From positions 1 through 51,899 of the forward strand of contig NZ_DJDT01000285.1 of the NCBI RefSeq assembly GCF_002432345.1: a stretch of 51,899 nucleotides of DNA. The letters run 5' to 3'. This DNA comes from Pedobacter sp. UBA5917 (GTDB lineage: Bacteria > Bacteroidota > Bacteroidia > Sphingobacteriales > Sphingobacteriaceae). The notes under the pieces were generated by a model. The model ran no database searches, was not told the origin of the DNA, and was given only the letters and a program-made list of their open reading frames with translations. Shown one piece after another: positions 16,260-25,566 of the stretch (position 1 is its first letter; each line of letters begins with the position of its first letter). Both the position numbers and the translations under genes were made by a program.

Positions 16260-17609
16260 ATGAAAAAAATCTACTCCATTATACTTTTTACCGCTATAAG
16301 TTTATCCATAAAAGCACAAACCATGGTTATCCGTAACCAGGACATCGATAAAATGGTAAAATCGGTTAACCAGGATTCTTTAAAATCGTATATCTCTAAA
16401 ATGGTTGCCTTCGGTACCAGGAGTACGTTAAGCGATATTAAAAGCAAAACCAGGGGAATTGGTGCCGCCAGAAATTGGGTAGTGGGTAAATTTAACCAGT
16501 TTGCCAAGCAGAGCGATGGCAGGCTTACCGCATATTTGGATACAACAACCTTTAAGCCCGATGGGAAAAGGGTAGATCAGCCAACTTTACTGGGCAATGC
16601 CGTAGCTGTATTAAAAGGGACCGATGCCAGCGATAAACGTGTGTATGTAGTAAGTGGCCACCTTGATAGCCGCGTTACCGATGTAATGAACAGAACAAGT
16701 GATGCTCCCGGCGCTAACGATGATGGCAGCGGCGTTGCAGGCGTAATTGAAGCGGCAAGGATTATGAGCCAATATAAATTTTCGGCCACCATTATTTTCG
16801 TAGCAGTAAGCGGCGAAGAACAATCTTTACTGGGATCGGGTTTTATGGCTGCAAAAGCAAAAAAAGAAGGCTGGAATGTAGATGCCATGCTGAACAACGA
16901 CATGATTGGCAGCAACAACAGCAGCGAAACACAGATTATTGATAATACCAGGTTACGCGTTTTTAGTGAAGGTTTACCAGGTTATGAGCTGGATAAAAAT
17001 GCAAAGAACATCCGTCAGTTTGGGCTCGAGAATGATGGAAAAAGCCGTCAGCTGGCGCGTTATGTTAAAGAAACCGGCGAGCGTTATGTAGACCAGCTCG
17101 AAGTAAAACTGATTTACAGGAACGACAGGTTTTTACGTGGTGGCGATCATACCCCATTTGTAGAAAACGGTTTTACAGCCGTGCGCATCACCGAAATGAA
17201 CGAAAATTTCGATCACCAGCACCAGGACCTCAGAACAGAAAAAGGTGTTAGATACGGCGATCTTCAGGAATTTATGGATTTCGAATACCTCCGTAAAAAT
17301 ACAGGTGTAAACATTGCTGTTCTGGCTAATCTGGCAAAAGCACCATCCGCACCTACCGAAGTAAAAGTAGATGTAAAAAACCTGAGCAACTCTACCTATT
17401 TATATTGGAAAGCACCTGTTAATGGCACTGTAAAAGGCTATTATGTGCTAATGCGCGAAACCAGTAGCCCGGTTTGGGAAAAGAAATTTTTTACCACAGC
17501 CACCGAATTAAGATTGCCTTACAGCAAAGACAATTATTTATTTGCCGTACAAAGTGTTGGTAATGATGATACTGAAAGTTTAGCCGTTGTTCCGGGTATC
17601 GGCAGGTAA
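16260..17609 (+). CDS. Secreted M28-family metallopeptidase with C-terminal Fn3-like domain
   Basis: A 449-residue protein from the start MKKIYSIILF, which gives a normal signal peptide ending KAQ; a TTG four codons upstream is less likely. The M28 zinc ligands are visible in order: His134 in SGHLDS, Asp in PGANDDGSG, the Glu pair in VSGEEQSLLGS, Asp in NNDMIG and His in GGDHTPFV. The last 90 residues or so (APTEVKVDV...SVGNDDTES) form a fibronectin type III-like domain. It probably removes N-terminal residues from peptides in the periplasm or outside the cell. It stands alone between a terminator and the tspO gene. Confidence 0.92.
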   Translation: MKKIYSIILFTAISLSIKAQTMVIRNQDIDKMVKSVNQDSLKSYISKMVAFGTRSTLSDIKSKTRGIGAARNWVVGKFNQFAKQSDGRLTAYLDTTTFKPDGKRVDQPTLLGNAVAVLKGTDASDKRVYVVSGHLDSRVTDVMNRTSDAPGANDDGSGVAGVIEAARIMSQYKFSATIIFVAVSGEEQSLLGSGFMAAKAKKEGWNVDAMLNNDMIGSNNSSETQIIDNTRLRVFSEGLPGYELDKNAKNIRQFGLENDGKSRQLARYVKETGERYVDQLEVKLIYRNDRFLRGGDHTPFVENGFTAVRITEMNENFDHQHQDLRTEKGVRYGDLQEFMDFEYLRKNTGVNIAVLANLAKAPSAPTEVKVDVKNLSNSTYLYWKAPVNGTVKGYYVLMRETSSPVWEKKFFTTATELRLPYSKDNYLFAVQSVGNDDTESLAVVPGIGR

Positions 17610-17651
17610 AACTTTTTAGGTTTTACCGTTGTTTAAACCCAAATTTGCAGC

Positions 17652-18125
17652 ATGAAATTTAAACCGGTAGCTTTTATCATTAATATAGCCATTACACTGG
17701 GTGTTGGAGCCCTGGGCGGATGGGCCACTGCCCAATCTGTTAAAACCTGGTATCCAACACTCAATAAGCCCTCCTTTAATCCGCCCAATTACCTTTTTGC
17801 CCCTGTTTGGACAACGCTTTACGTGCTCATCGGTATTGCAGCTTACCTGGTTTGGACCAAGCGCGATAAAATTGCCCACTTTCCGCGTACGGTTGCCATT
17901 TATCTGATCCAGTTGATCCTCAATTTAGCCTGGTCGTTCATTTTCTTTTACCTCCGTGAGGTAGGTTTTGCCCTCGCCGAAATTATTTTACTGTTGATAT
18001 TCGTCGTAATCAATGGCTTTACCTTTTACAAAATCAATAAATGGGCCGGGCTGATTTTTATCCCCTATTTCTTATGGGTAAGTTTTGCTACACTTTTAAC
18101 CTATAACATTTTCATATTGAACTGA
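17652..18125 (+). CDS. tspO: TspO/MBR family membrane protein
   Basis: A 157-residue integral membrane protein with five hydrophobic helices and the family signature WYPTLNKPSFNPPNYLFAPVW early in the chain, followed by LYVLIGIAAYLVW. TspO proteins bind porphyrins and related ligands and modulate stress responses in bacteria. The length matches the family. It ends 29 bases before the patatin-like gene on the same strand, so the two may be co-transcribed. Confidence 0.93.
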   Translation: MKFKPVAFIINIAITLGVGALGGWATAQSVKTWYPTLNKPSFNPPNYLFAPVWTTLYVLIGIAAYLVWTKRDKIAHFPRTVAIYLIQLILNLAWSFIFFYLREVGFALAEIILLLIFVVINGFTFYKINKWAGLIFIPYFLWVSFATLLTYNIFILN

Positions 18126-18154
18126 TTTTAAAAGAAAAACACCTATTTTTAGGC

Positions 18155-20473
18155 GTGGTAACTTTTAATAGATTTTTGCTGATCCTTTTCGTTCTGTGCT
18201 GTAACCAATTGCAGGCGCAAAAGGTTGGTTTGGTTTTTAGCGGTGGCGGTGCAAAAGGGTTATCACACATCGGTACCTTAAAAGCACTCGAAGAAAACCA
18301 CATTCCTATTGATTACATTACAGGCACATCAATGGGCGGTATTGTTGGCGCCATGTACGCCGCGGGCTATAGCCCCAAACAGATTGAAGAAATAGCATTA
18401 AGCAACGATTTCCAGAATTGGGTAAATGGCCGTTACACCAGCGATTATACCTTTTACTTTCAGAAAAATGCACCAAATGCATCTATGCTTACCGCAAAGG
18501 TGGCTATCGATACGGGTTTCCACTTTAGCTTTCGCTCCAACCTTATTAACGATATTCCGTTAAATTTTGCCTTTCTGGAGCTCTTTTCACAGGCATCAGC
18601 CGTATCAAAAGATAACTTCGACAACCTTTTTGTGCCTTATCGCTGTATGGTAGCCGATGTACTTTCGCAAAAAAGTATCACTGTAAGTAAAGGAAGTTTG
18701 GCCGAGGCTGTAAGGGCAACCATGACGGTTCCGATTATCTACAGGCCGATAAAACTTGATGGCAAATATGTTTTCGACGGTGGCTTGTACAATAATTTCC
18801 CTGCAGACGTGATGGAAAGGGAGTTTAAGCCTGATTACATGATCGGTGCCAATGTCTCATCAAAAACCTATAACGAATACCCAAAAAACATCGACGACCG
18901 CCTGATGAACCGTTTTTTGGTATACATGTTCCTCTCCAAATCAGATTCGACCATGATCGGTAAAAACGGAGTATATATCCAGCCCGATCTAACCAATTAT
19001 AGTGTAACCAACTTCGCCCCTGTTGCCGATCTGATCAAAAAAGGTTACGATGCCACCATGGCCGATATGCCTAGGATCAAAGCGCTGATCAGCAGAAGGG
19101 TGAGCGATGCAGACCTGGCCAAAAGAAGGGAAAAATTCAATGCACAGAAACCCGAGCTAAAATTCAGCAATGTTACCGTATCTGGCGTTAATGCACAGCA
19201 AAAGAAATACGTAGAAAGGCTTTTTAAAAGCGACAAGGCCACTTTCGACCTGAAAGACATTAGGCGCGGTTACTACAAACTGGTTGCCGATCAGACGTTT
19301 GAAACGGTTTATCCCAAAATTTCCTACCAGGCCGCAACCGATAGTTATACCTTTGAGGTAGTGGCCCAGCCGAAAAAGAGTTTTAAACTCGAGTTGGGCG
19401 GTAATATTTCTACCAGGCCCATCAGCAATGTGTTTTTGGGCGCACAATACAATTACCTTAACCGTAAATCGTACACCTTTGGTACCAGTTTTTATTCCGG
19501 CCGTTTTTACGAATCGGTACAGGTGAACGGACGTGTTGATTACCCCACCAAACTGCCTTTATTTCTCGCCGCAGAGCTCACTTATAACCACTGGAACTAT
19601 TACAACACCAGCCAGATTTTTATCGAAAACCCCCGCCCTATCTACATCGAGCAATCCGACCGGAAAATCGATCTGATGGTGGGAATGCCTTTAAATTACA
19701 ACACTAAAATCGTTCTCCACTCAACATTCATCAACAATAGCGACCACTATAGTCCCAATAATACCTTTAACGTTGGGGATGTGCTCGATGAAACCGTTTT
19801 TAATGGATTTAGGGGTTCGTTAAATTTTGAGAAAAACTCGCTTAACCGGAAACAGTATGCCACAAACGGACAAAGCTTTTCATTAAGCTTTAATTACACC
19901 ACCGGTCGCGAAAATTACGACCCCGGAAACATCTTCCGCAATACCCCTGGTTTTGTTAACAGTCCCGAATTTAGCCGTTTGCACCATTGGGGCAGTATAA
20001 AACTCACACAGGAAAATTATTTTTTACACATCAAAAAGTACACACTCGGCTACATTATCGAAGGGGTGATCTCTAACCAGCCCCTATTTGGCAATTATTA
20101 TGCTACTTTGTTAACTGCACCGGCATTTTATCCGCTGCAGGATAGCCGATCGTTATTCCTCGATAAGTTCAGGGCTACCACTTATGCAGCCGGCGGGATA
20201 AAAAACATTTATAATGTTAAAAAAAATCTCGATTTTAGATTGGAAGGTTACTTATTTTTACCGCACAAGGAGTTTGAGCTGAACAGTTTCCAGGGTATAG
20301 ATTACGCAAAAGCCATCACCAAATTACGCTATGCGGGTACGGCAGGCCTCGTTTATCATTCTCCGCTGGGTCCGGTAAGCTTAAGCTATAATTTATATAA
20401 CGATGCCATTAAAAGAAATGGTGTATTATTGCATATCGGTTATTTAATTTACAACAAACGTTCTATCGAATGA
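18155..20473 (+). CDS. Patatin-like phospholipase fused to an Omp85-type outer-membrane barrel
   Basis: A 772-residue protein starting at GTG, with signal peptide ending LQAQ (about residue 22). Residues about 24-215 are a patatin domain with oxyanion motif SGGGAKG, nucleophile Ser59 in GTSMGG and catalytic Asp208 in FDGGLYNNFP. A POTRA-like segment (about 330-410, KFSNVTVSGVNAQQKKYVERL) leads into a 16-strand-type barrel rich in alternating aromatic residues. This layout is that of type Vd secretion proteins such as PlpD and FplA, in which the lipase is held at or released from the cell surface. No ATG was found that would keep the signal peptide. It overlaps the next gene by four bases. Confidence 0.9.
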   Translation: MVTFNRFLLILFVLCCNQLQAQKVGLVFSGGGAKGLSHIGTLKALEENHIPIDYITGTSMGGIVGAMYAAGYSPKQIEEIALSNDFQNWVNGRYTSDYTFYFQKNAPNASMLTAKVAIDTGFHFSFRSNLINDIPLNFAFLELFSQASAVSKDNFDNLFVPYRCMVADVLSQKSITVSKGSLAEAVRATMTVPIIYRPIKLDGKYVFDGGLYNNFPADVMEREFKPDYMIGANVSSKTYNEYPKNIDDRLMNRFLVYMFLSKSDSTMIGKNGVYIQPDLTNYSVTNFAPVADLIKKGYDATMADMPRIKALISRRVSDADLAKRREKFNAQKPELKFSNVTVSGVNAQQKKYVERLFKSDKATFDLKDIRRGYYKLVADQTFETVYPKISYQAATDSYTFEVVAQPKKSFKLELGGNISTRPISNVFLGAQYNYLNRKSYTFGTSFYSGRFYESVQVNGRVDYPTKLPLFLAAELTYNHWNYYNTSQIFIENPRPIYIEQSDRKIDLMVGMPLNYNTKIVLHSTFINNSDHYSPNNTFNVGDVLDETVFNGFRGSLNFEKNSLNRKQYATNGQSFSLSFNYTTGRENYDPGNIFRNTPGFVNSPEFSRLHHWGSIKLTQENYFLHIKKYTLGYIIEGVISNQPLFGNYYATLLTAPAFYPLQDSRSLFLDKFRATTYAAGGIKNIYNVKKNLDFRLEGYLFLPHKEFELNSFQGIDYAKAITKLRYAGTAGLVYHSPLGPVSLSYNLYNDAIKRNGVLLHIGYLIYNKRSIE

Positions 20474-21000
20474 AACGGATCATATTTTTATTATCGCTTT
20501 GTTTAACCAGTTTTTTCAGCTTTGCACAAAATGCAGCGATCAACAATTTTTTGGTTAAAGAAAACCTGCTTAAAAACAATAAACTGGCCATTATTGCCGC
20601 CGATTCGTTAAATACCCCCGATGAAAAAATCAACGGCACCTATACCTTTAGCGTAAGCGGTTTTACGCAGATCCTGAAGTTTAACGATGGCATCGCCGTT
20701 CTGCCCCTACCTATCGATAAATCTACATTTGTGTACATCAAACACCAGAACGATAGCGGCACGCACAGCAAATTGGTTTACGTGTATAAAAAAGATACCG
20801 ATTTAAGCCCCTACGCCATCAATAGCTTATGGCTGTTCATTATCCCCATCGTACTCATCATTATTGCCTTTGCCTTCCGTAAGCTTATTATATTCGTGGT
20901 GATCGTATTTTTGGTATTTGTGTATTTTAACCACAGCAACGGCTTAAATCTTTCTACCTTTTTCGAAAGTATTTTTGATGGACTGAAAAACCTGGTCTGA
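20470..21000 (+). CDS. Exported small protein with C-terminal membrane segments
   Basis: A 176-residue protein with a signal peptide (cleavage after SFAQ, about residue 20), a polar domain of about 100 residues, and two hydrophobic segments at about 118-133 and 135-154, so it is probably anchored in the inner membrane with its N-terminal domain in the periplasm. I do not recognise a family. Its ATG overlaps the TGA of the patatin-Omp85 gene (ATGA), which indicates translational coupling and suggests a role with that protein, for example in its maturation or folding (inference). Confidence 0.75.
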   Translation: MKRIIFLLSLCLTSFFSFAQNAAINNFLVKENLLKNNKLAIIAADSLNTPDEKINGTYTFSVSGFTQILKFNDGIAVLPLPIDKSTFVYIKHQNDSGTHSKLVYVYKKDTDLSPYAINSLWLFIIPIVLIIIAFAFRKLIIFVVIVFLVFVYFNHSNGLNLSTFFESIFDGLKNLV

Positions 21001-21482
21001 TGCCGCAGCTCCATCATGCTATAAAAAAAAGGAATCTTTGTGGTGTCAGATGTTCCCATCTGACACTGGATTACTAACTTAATCAACACTTTAATAGCTA
21101 TTTTTTTTGAAAAGCAGTATCCGTGGGGCTTCGGTTCCGCCAGTCCCGCCCTTTGCTTAATCCCGATAAAAAAATCGATAAAACAAGTTATTGCGCGATC
21201 GGGATAACGCTGCCGGTCGGGTTTATTTTACCTATTTCCGTCATTTCGACCGCAGTGGAGAAATCTGTGCCACAAAACAACTCATTTGTTTAATATTTTC
21301 CTTCGATAAGTTTTAAGTGTTAATCCGTGCATCCGTGGCTAACACTCGACACAATAAGTGGTCCGTGGAGACACGGACCACGGTAGTAGGCGCTTTCGCT
21401 CATTTCTAACGAGTGAGAAATAACCAATCGTTTTCAACGATTATCTATTTTTATTTACTAATAATTTTAGTAAATTTGTTTC
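21001..21482. repeat. 482-base non-coding region with several palindromes
   Basis: No gene seen. It contains TGTCAGATG-TTCC-CATCTGACA (21044-21065), ATCCCGAT...ATCGGGAT as an inverted pair (21160-21167 and 21198-21205), a half copy of the CGTCATTTCGA family (21239-21268), a perfect hairpin GTGGTCCGTG-GAGA-CACGGACCAC (21358-21381), and AATCGTT-TTC-AACGATT (about 21426-21442), which resembles a palindrome at 6781. The last 40 bases are AT-rich and probably carry the promoter of the next gene. Confidence 0.75.
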
Positions 21483-22049
21483 ATGGAAAATCTTTTTTTA
21501 GTCTGTTTAGTTCCTCCTGTATCTATTGTAGAGGATATTGATGAAATCAGAACCTACATTTCAGCGCAATTTAACGTGCACGAATCCTTAAAAAGACCTG
21601 CGCACATTACTTTATATCCACCGGTTAAATTATCATCACTGGAAGCGGAAAACAGGTTTTTCAAAGCCTTGCAGGAAGCCTCTTTCCACACGCCTTTTAC
21701 ACAGGTGTTAAGAAATTTCAGCGCGTTCCCCGAACATACGTTTTTCCTCGATGTAGAAAAAAATGAGGGTGTTATGAATCTTGAAAAACAGATATCAAAG
21801 CAGTTACAGCCACTAAAATTGATCGAGAAAAAAGAGAAATTCAATCCACACCTTACCCTGGCATTCAGGGATATAAAACCTGTTTTCAAACAGATTACCG
21901 AAGCGTTTAAAGACCGGAAATTTAAACGCGAATTTGCGGTCTCCTCTTTTTCCGTTTACAAGCACCAGGATAAAAGATGGCAGCCTTTTAAAGAATTTTC
22001 TTTCAAAAATCCCGATACGAAACCCAAAGAATTAAGCCTTTTCGGTTAA
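21483..22049 (+). CDS. 2H phosphoesterase (2'-5' RNA ligase superfamily)
   Basis: A 188-residue cytosolic protein with the two tetrapeptide motifs that define 2H phosphoesterases: HITLYPP at about residue 40 and HLTLAF at about residue 122. The family includes bacterial ThpR (RNA 2',3'-cyclic phosphodiesterase/2'-5' ligase) and YjcG-like proteins. It is monocistronic and convergent with tamL: the stop codons are adjacent, with no spacer. Function in RNA or cyclic nucleotide end processing is likely, but the substrate cannot be fixed from sequence. Confidence 0.88.
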   Translation: MENLFLVCLVPPVSIVEDIDEIRTYISAQFNVHESLKRPAHITLYPPVKLSSLEAENRFFKALQEASFHTPFTQVLRNFSAFPEHTFFLDVEKNEGVMNLEKQISKQLQPLKLIEKKEKFNPHLTLAFRDIKPVFKQITEAFKDRKFKREFAVSSFSVYKHQDKRWQPFKEFSFKNPDTKPKELSLFG

Positions 22050-24476
22050 TTAGAACGGCATGCCTATACCAAAGTTATATTGCAGGAAACGGTAGGTATC
22101 AGGGCCGTGTGTGGCATTGTAATTATCTTTAAATTCTCTTGCCCCTGATAAAAACTTACTGATCACCCATTGATCTGAACCCGTAAACTGGGGGTCTTTA
22201 AGCTTCAAACCAACATCGAACCTAAACACAAAGTATTGTACATCGTACCTCAATCCTAAACCGGTACCCACCGCAAGCTGTTGTGCAAATCTGCTCAATT
22301 TAAATACGGTTTGTTCGTCGAGAGACGGAGTTCCAACGAGGATTGATTCGCCTTTACGTAAATTCCATACATTACCAATATCAACAAAGGCAGCTCCTTT
22401 TAAGGTTGCACCAAAAAACTTTTTCGCCACGGTAAAGCGGTATTCAAAGTTTGTTTCAATCCGCATGGTTCCAAGCTGATCGAGACCAAAAAATGCTTTC
22501 CGTAAAGTATCGCTTCTTAAAAGTCCCCTATCGTAGTTCCCCGGACCAATGGTTCTGGCCTGCCATGCCCTAACCCCGCTCGATCCACCTGCAAAAAATT
22601 GCTTTTCGAAAGGGATGCCCGTTAATTCCGAATTTCCGTAAGCGTAGGCTACACCAGCATTTAAACGTGCAATAAACTGCCTTTCGCCACCTAAATGTTT
22701 GTACCACCTTAAATCAACCTCCGGGCGCATGTATTGGTTAAATGGCAAACCCAATATTTTTGCAGCATTGTTCACGGTATCTTTTTTGGAGCCCGTTAGT
22801 TTAGATATTCCCTGCAATAAATTTCCGGCAATGTCCATTCCAGCCCTTAAATAAACAAACGAACGGTATTCATTCAGCTTATTTGCATTTAAGGTATAAG
22901 TATATTTCATCCCTAAGGTTAAATCCTTCCGGCCTAATAATGTAGAGTAATAAAGGTTATTCAATACGGTTTGTGCATCTACATTAGGATCCAGATAGCC
23001 AAAACGGTATTCAAAGTTCAAAGGCGTAAAAGAGTGCAGTTTAGATTTCGTTTCAACCCAGTCGTAAGTAATCGAATTGATAAAGATCCGCCGCACCGAA
23101 ACATCCTTTTGCAGGGCATAAATATAACTGCTCGAAAAAGTAGTATGCGGCATTCCGTTCCCGCCCAGGTTAGGGTTATAAAAAGGGATCATTAACCTGG
23201 GTACCGTAATACTGGCACTGATCGAAAAATCGCGCTGGTAAATATCACTGAATGGTTTCGCCCCATTACCGATCCTCGATTGTAAACCACCTTTTACCTG
23301 CAGCTCAAACCGTTCCGCTCCCCTAAAAATATTGTTATTGGTATAGGTATTACTCAGGTTAAAACCAACTGTACCACCGTTAAAAGGCACCTCACCTTCA
23401 ATACGGTTACTCATTACTTTTTGTGGAATAAGCTGGATTACAGCATTTACCTTATTCGAGGTACTATCTCTCCTGAAATAATCAATTTTTACGTTTTTAA
23501 AAACATTTAACTCATATAAACGGTCGTAGGTAAGGTTCTCATTCCGGATATCGTAAAGTTCTCCCTGCTTTAAAAAATCGTAACGAACAATCGGATTTCT
23601 ACGGTAACGCTTAGAGAAATCGGTAAATATTACACCGTTTAAAGTATCCTTACTTAATTTATAGCGTACCGAATCAGGAAAACCATCAGGGTTTGGCGCA
23701 ATAATCATGTGCGTATAACCGATATTAAACTGTTTGTGCGGCCCCTCATTCGGATCGTTAACATTCAGGTTCAACTCCATCTTATTGGTTTTAGAAGTCG
23801 CTTCTGCACCGTAAACATCAAAACTTACATAAGGCCTTAAAAAATAGAAATAACCGTTTTCTTTCATAATACGGTAAATCTGTTCCCTTTCGTAGGTTAG
23901 CGAATCTTCATCATATTGCATCCCTTTGTGCAAGTGGCTAACTCCAGCCTTATTCGCTTGGTAAAGGTTCCTGATATTCACATTCGGGATCGAATCAGTC
24001 AGTTTATCAATAAAATAGGCCGGTCCGGGTTTTGCACTAAAAATTACCTCTGCTTTTTTATTCGCTACTTTGATGGCAGAAGTAACCTCTGCCTGGCGGT
24101 ACCCCTTGCTTTTTAAAAACTTCTGGATCTGGGTCCTCGAAATTTCTACCAGTGTACTGTCCAAAATAGCAGGCGGTGTACCAAAAGGTTTGATATCATT
24201 CGTTTTGTATCTTCCATTTTTTGTATTGAAGAGGTTGTACAAAGGCACCTGGATACTGAGCTTAGAAGCAGGCCGGAGATCTTTCTGGACATAATTATAA
24301 GCCTGCTCCTCAAATTTCTTGTCAACGCTGTCAATCGTTACCTTTTTAACGATCGATTGGTAGTCGGCAATGTATTTTGTTGATGAACAGGCCTGAATTA
24401 AAACAATAATAAATAGTAATATTGCAGTGCTTTTCAGTTTAATATTTATCAAGTATTGGTATGCTTTCAAAATCAC
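22050..24476 (-). CDS. tamL: TamL-like outer-membrane Omp85 lipoprotein
   Basis: An 808-residue protein with a hydrophobic signal and lipobox LIQAC (Cys30 from the GTG start), POTRA-like repeats up to about residue 380 and a C-terminal Omp85 barrel with the conserved GGSSGVRAW and GNVW motifs. Lipid-anchored TamA homologues (TamL) are a known Bacteroidota type and work with a TamB-like protein in outer-membrane assembly; no tamB is in the window. The start is uncertain: GTG at 24476 overlaps the divergent methyltransferase gene by 16 bases, while TTG at 24452 would give a normal signal peptide and avoid the overlap. Confidence 0.9.
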   Translation of the reverse strand: MILKAYQYLINIKLKSTAILLFIIVLIQACSSTKYIADYQSIVKKVTIDSVDKKFEEQAYNYVQKDLRPASKLSIQVPLYNLFNTKNGRYKTNDIKPFGTPPAILDSTLVEISRTQIQKFLKSKGYRQAEVTSAIKVANKKAEVIFSAKPGPAYFIDKLTDSIPNVNIRNLYQANKAGVSHLHKGMQYDEDSLTYEREQIYRIMKENGYFYFLRPYVSFDVYGAEATSKTNKMELNLNVNDPNEGPHKQFNIGYTHMIIAPNPDGFPDSVRYKLSKDTLNGVIFTDFSKRYRRNPIVRYDFLKQGELYDIRNENLTYDRLYELNVFKNVKIDYFRRDSTSNKVNAVIQLIPQKVMSNRIEGEVPFNGGTVGFNLSNTYTNNNIFRGAERFELQVKGGLQSRIGNGAKPFSDIYQRDFSISASITVPRLMIPFYNPNLGGNGMPHTTFSSSYIYALQKDVSVRRIFINSITYDWVETKSKLHSFTPLNFEYRFGYLDPNVDAQTVLNNLYYSTLLGRKDLTLGMKYTYTLNANKLNEYRSFVYLRAGMDIAGNLLQGISKLTGSKKDTVNNAAKILGLPFNQYMRPEVDLRWYKHLGGERQFIARLNAGVAYAYGNSELTGIPFEKQFFAGGSSGVRAWQARTIGPGNYDRGLLRSDTLRKAFFGLDQLGTMRIETNFEYRFTVAKKFFGATLKGAAFVDIGNVWNLRKGESILVGTPSLDEQTVFKLSRFAQQLAVGTGLGLRYDVQYFVFRFDVGLKLKDPQFTGSDQWVISKFLSGAREFKDNYNATHGPDTYRFLQYNFGIGMPF

Positions 24477-25207
24477 AGATTAGTTTTATAAAGTCGTTAC
24501 ATCAAAAAAAGTACCGTAAAGAGCATGGTTTATTTATTGTTGAAGGCATAAAATCCATAAAAGAGTTTATCCGGTCAAATTACCACATCCATACCATATT
24601 TTACAACAGCGAACAATACAATTTGTTACCCAAATTGCCTGCAAATATAAACTTATTTGAAGTAAAGAACGCTGAATTAGACAAGATTAGTACGCTGCAA
24701 ACACCACAGGGCTTTTTAGCCTTGGTCCACATCCCAAAAAACAGACAATTGGATCAAAAAGAGCTCAAAAATCAGTTCACTTTGGTTTTGGATGGCGTAC
24801 AGGATCCGGGCAATATGGGTACCATTATCCGTACGGCAGACTGGTTCGGTTTTAAAAACATTATCTGCTCGCTCGATAGTGTAGAAGTATTCAATCCAAA
24901 AACCGTACAGGCTACAATGGGTTCGCTGGCCAGGGTAAATATTTTTGAGGCGGATCTACCTGCTTTTTTAGCTGATAATACACTACCTGTTTTTGGCGCT
25001 TTATTAGATGGCGGATCGATTTATAAAACACAATGGGGGAATGAAGGATTGGTGATTTTAGGCAACGAAGGCAAGGGAATTTCGCCCGAAGTGATCAAAA
25101 AAATAAATAAACCGGTAACCATTCCAAGGATCGGTGAGGCCGAATCCTTAAATGTTGCCGTGAGCGCTGCAATCTTTTGCGCTGAATTAGTGCGAGTTCG
25201 AAATTAA
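24461..25207 (+). CDS. SpoU/TrmH-family RNA 2'-O-methyltransferase
   Basis: A 248-residue protein with an N-terminal substrate-binding domain (about residues 1-90) and the SPOUT knot: LDGVQDPGNMGTIIRTADWFG, then LGNEGKGIS and RIGEAESLNVAVSAAI, the three family motifs. It should methylate ribose in rRNA or tRNA using S-adenosylmethionine. It is divergent from tamL, with start codons that overlap or nearly touch. It precedes tRNA-Cys on the same strand, but the tRNA has its own promoter. Confidence 0.93.
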   Translation: MLSKSQISFIKSLHQKKYRKEHGLFIVEGIKSIKEFIRSNYHIHTIFYNSEQYNLLPKLPANINLFEVKNAELDKISTLQTPQGFLALVHIPKNRQLDQKELKNQFTLVLDGVQDPGNMGTIIRTADWFGFKNIICSLDSVEVFNPKTVQATMGSLARVNIFEADLPAFLADNTLPVFGALLDGGSIYKTQWGNEGLVILGNEGKGISPEVIKKINKPVTIPRIGEAESLNVAVSAAIFCAELVRVRN

Positions 25208-25219
25208 ATTGAGATATTA

Positions 25220-25250
25220 TTTGCGGGCTAACTAATAATTGCTATTTTTG
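25220..25250 (+). promoter_or_regulatory. Bacteroidota-type promoter of tRNA-Cys
   Basis: TTTG at 25220-25223, exactly 19 bases, then TATTTTTG at 25243-25250, a full match to the -33 TTTG / -7 TAnnTTTG consensus of Bacteroidota. The mature tRNA begins 17 bases downstream. Confidence 0.8.
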
Positions 25251-25266
25251 CAGCCTTGAATTTAAA

Positions 25267-25340
25267 GGTCGAGTGGCCGAGTGGCTAGGCAGAGGTCTGC
25301 AAAACCTTCTACAGCGGTTCGAATCCGCTCTCGACCTCCA
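25267..25340 (+). tRNA. tRNA-Cys (GCA)
   Basis: A complete cloverleaf can be folded: acceptor stem GGTCGAG with CTCGACC, anticodon loop CTGCAAA with anticodon GCA, T-arm GCGGTTCGAATCCGC, and discriminator T, the base expected for tRNA-Cys. The CCA end is encoded (25338-25340). The gene is followed 34 bases later by a small protein gene, probably on the same transcript. Confidence 0.96.
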
Positions 25341-25374
25341 TTTGTACAAATAAAATAATAAAAAGGTTATTACC

Positions 25375-25545
25375 ATGGCAGTTACCAGATTAAAAAGAAA
25401 AGACAGAAGAAATAAAAATACAGCTCACCAAGAGGTAGCATTTTTAAAAAGAGCAACTAACATCGAGTTAGGTAGCCGTTCTGCACAACCTAAAAACGAT
25501 CAATTAGCTAAAAACAATGCTGTTTTAGCTGCTTTGGCAAAATAG
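25375..25545 (+). CDS. Small basic protein downstream of tRNA-Cys
   Basis: A 56-residue frame from ATG to TAG, starting MAVTRLKRKDRRNKN and ending VLAALAK. The first third is strongly basic (10 Lys/Arg in the first 25 residues) and the remainder is helix-prone with Lys, Asn and Ala, the composition of a nucleic-acid or ribosome-associated protein. It has no close stop-rich drift, uses codons typical of its neighbours, lies 34 bases behind tRNA-Cys and is followed by a strong terminator 21 bases after its stop, so tRNA and protein probably share a transcript. I do not recognise a characterised family; a ribosome-associated role is inference. Confidence 0.8.
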   Translation: MAVTRLKRKDRRNKNTAHQEVAFLKRATNIELGSRSAQPKNDQLAKNNAVLAALAK

Positions 25546-25566
25546 TTTTTAGAACTAAAAATTTTT

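Noticed and set aside
17606..17626. GTAAAAC-N7-GTTTTAC palindrome at the end of the M28 gene
   Set aside because: Weak AT-rich stem with no T-run; neither a clear terminator nor an operator.
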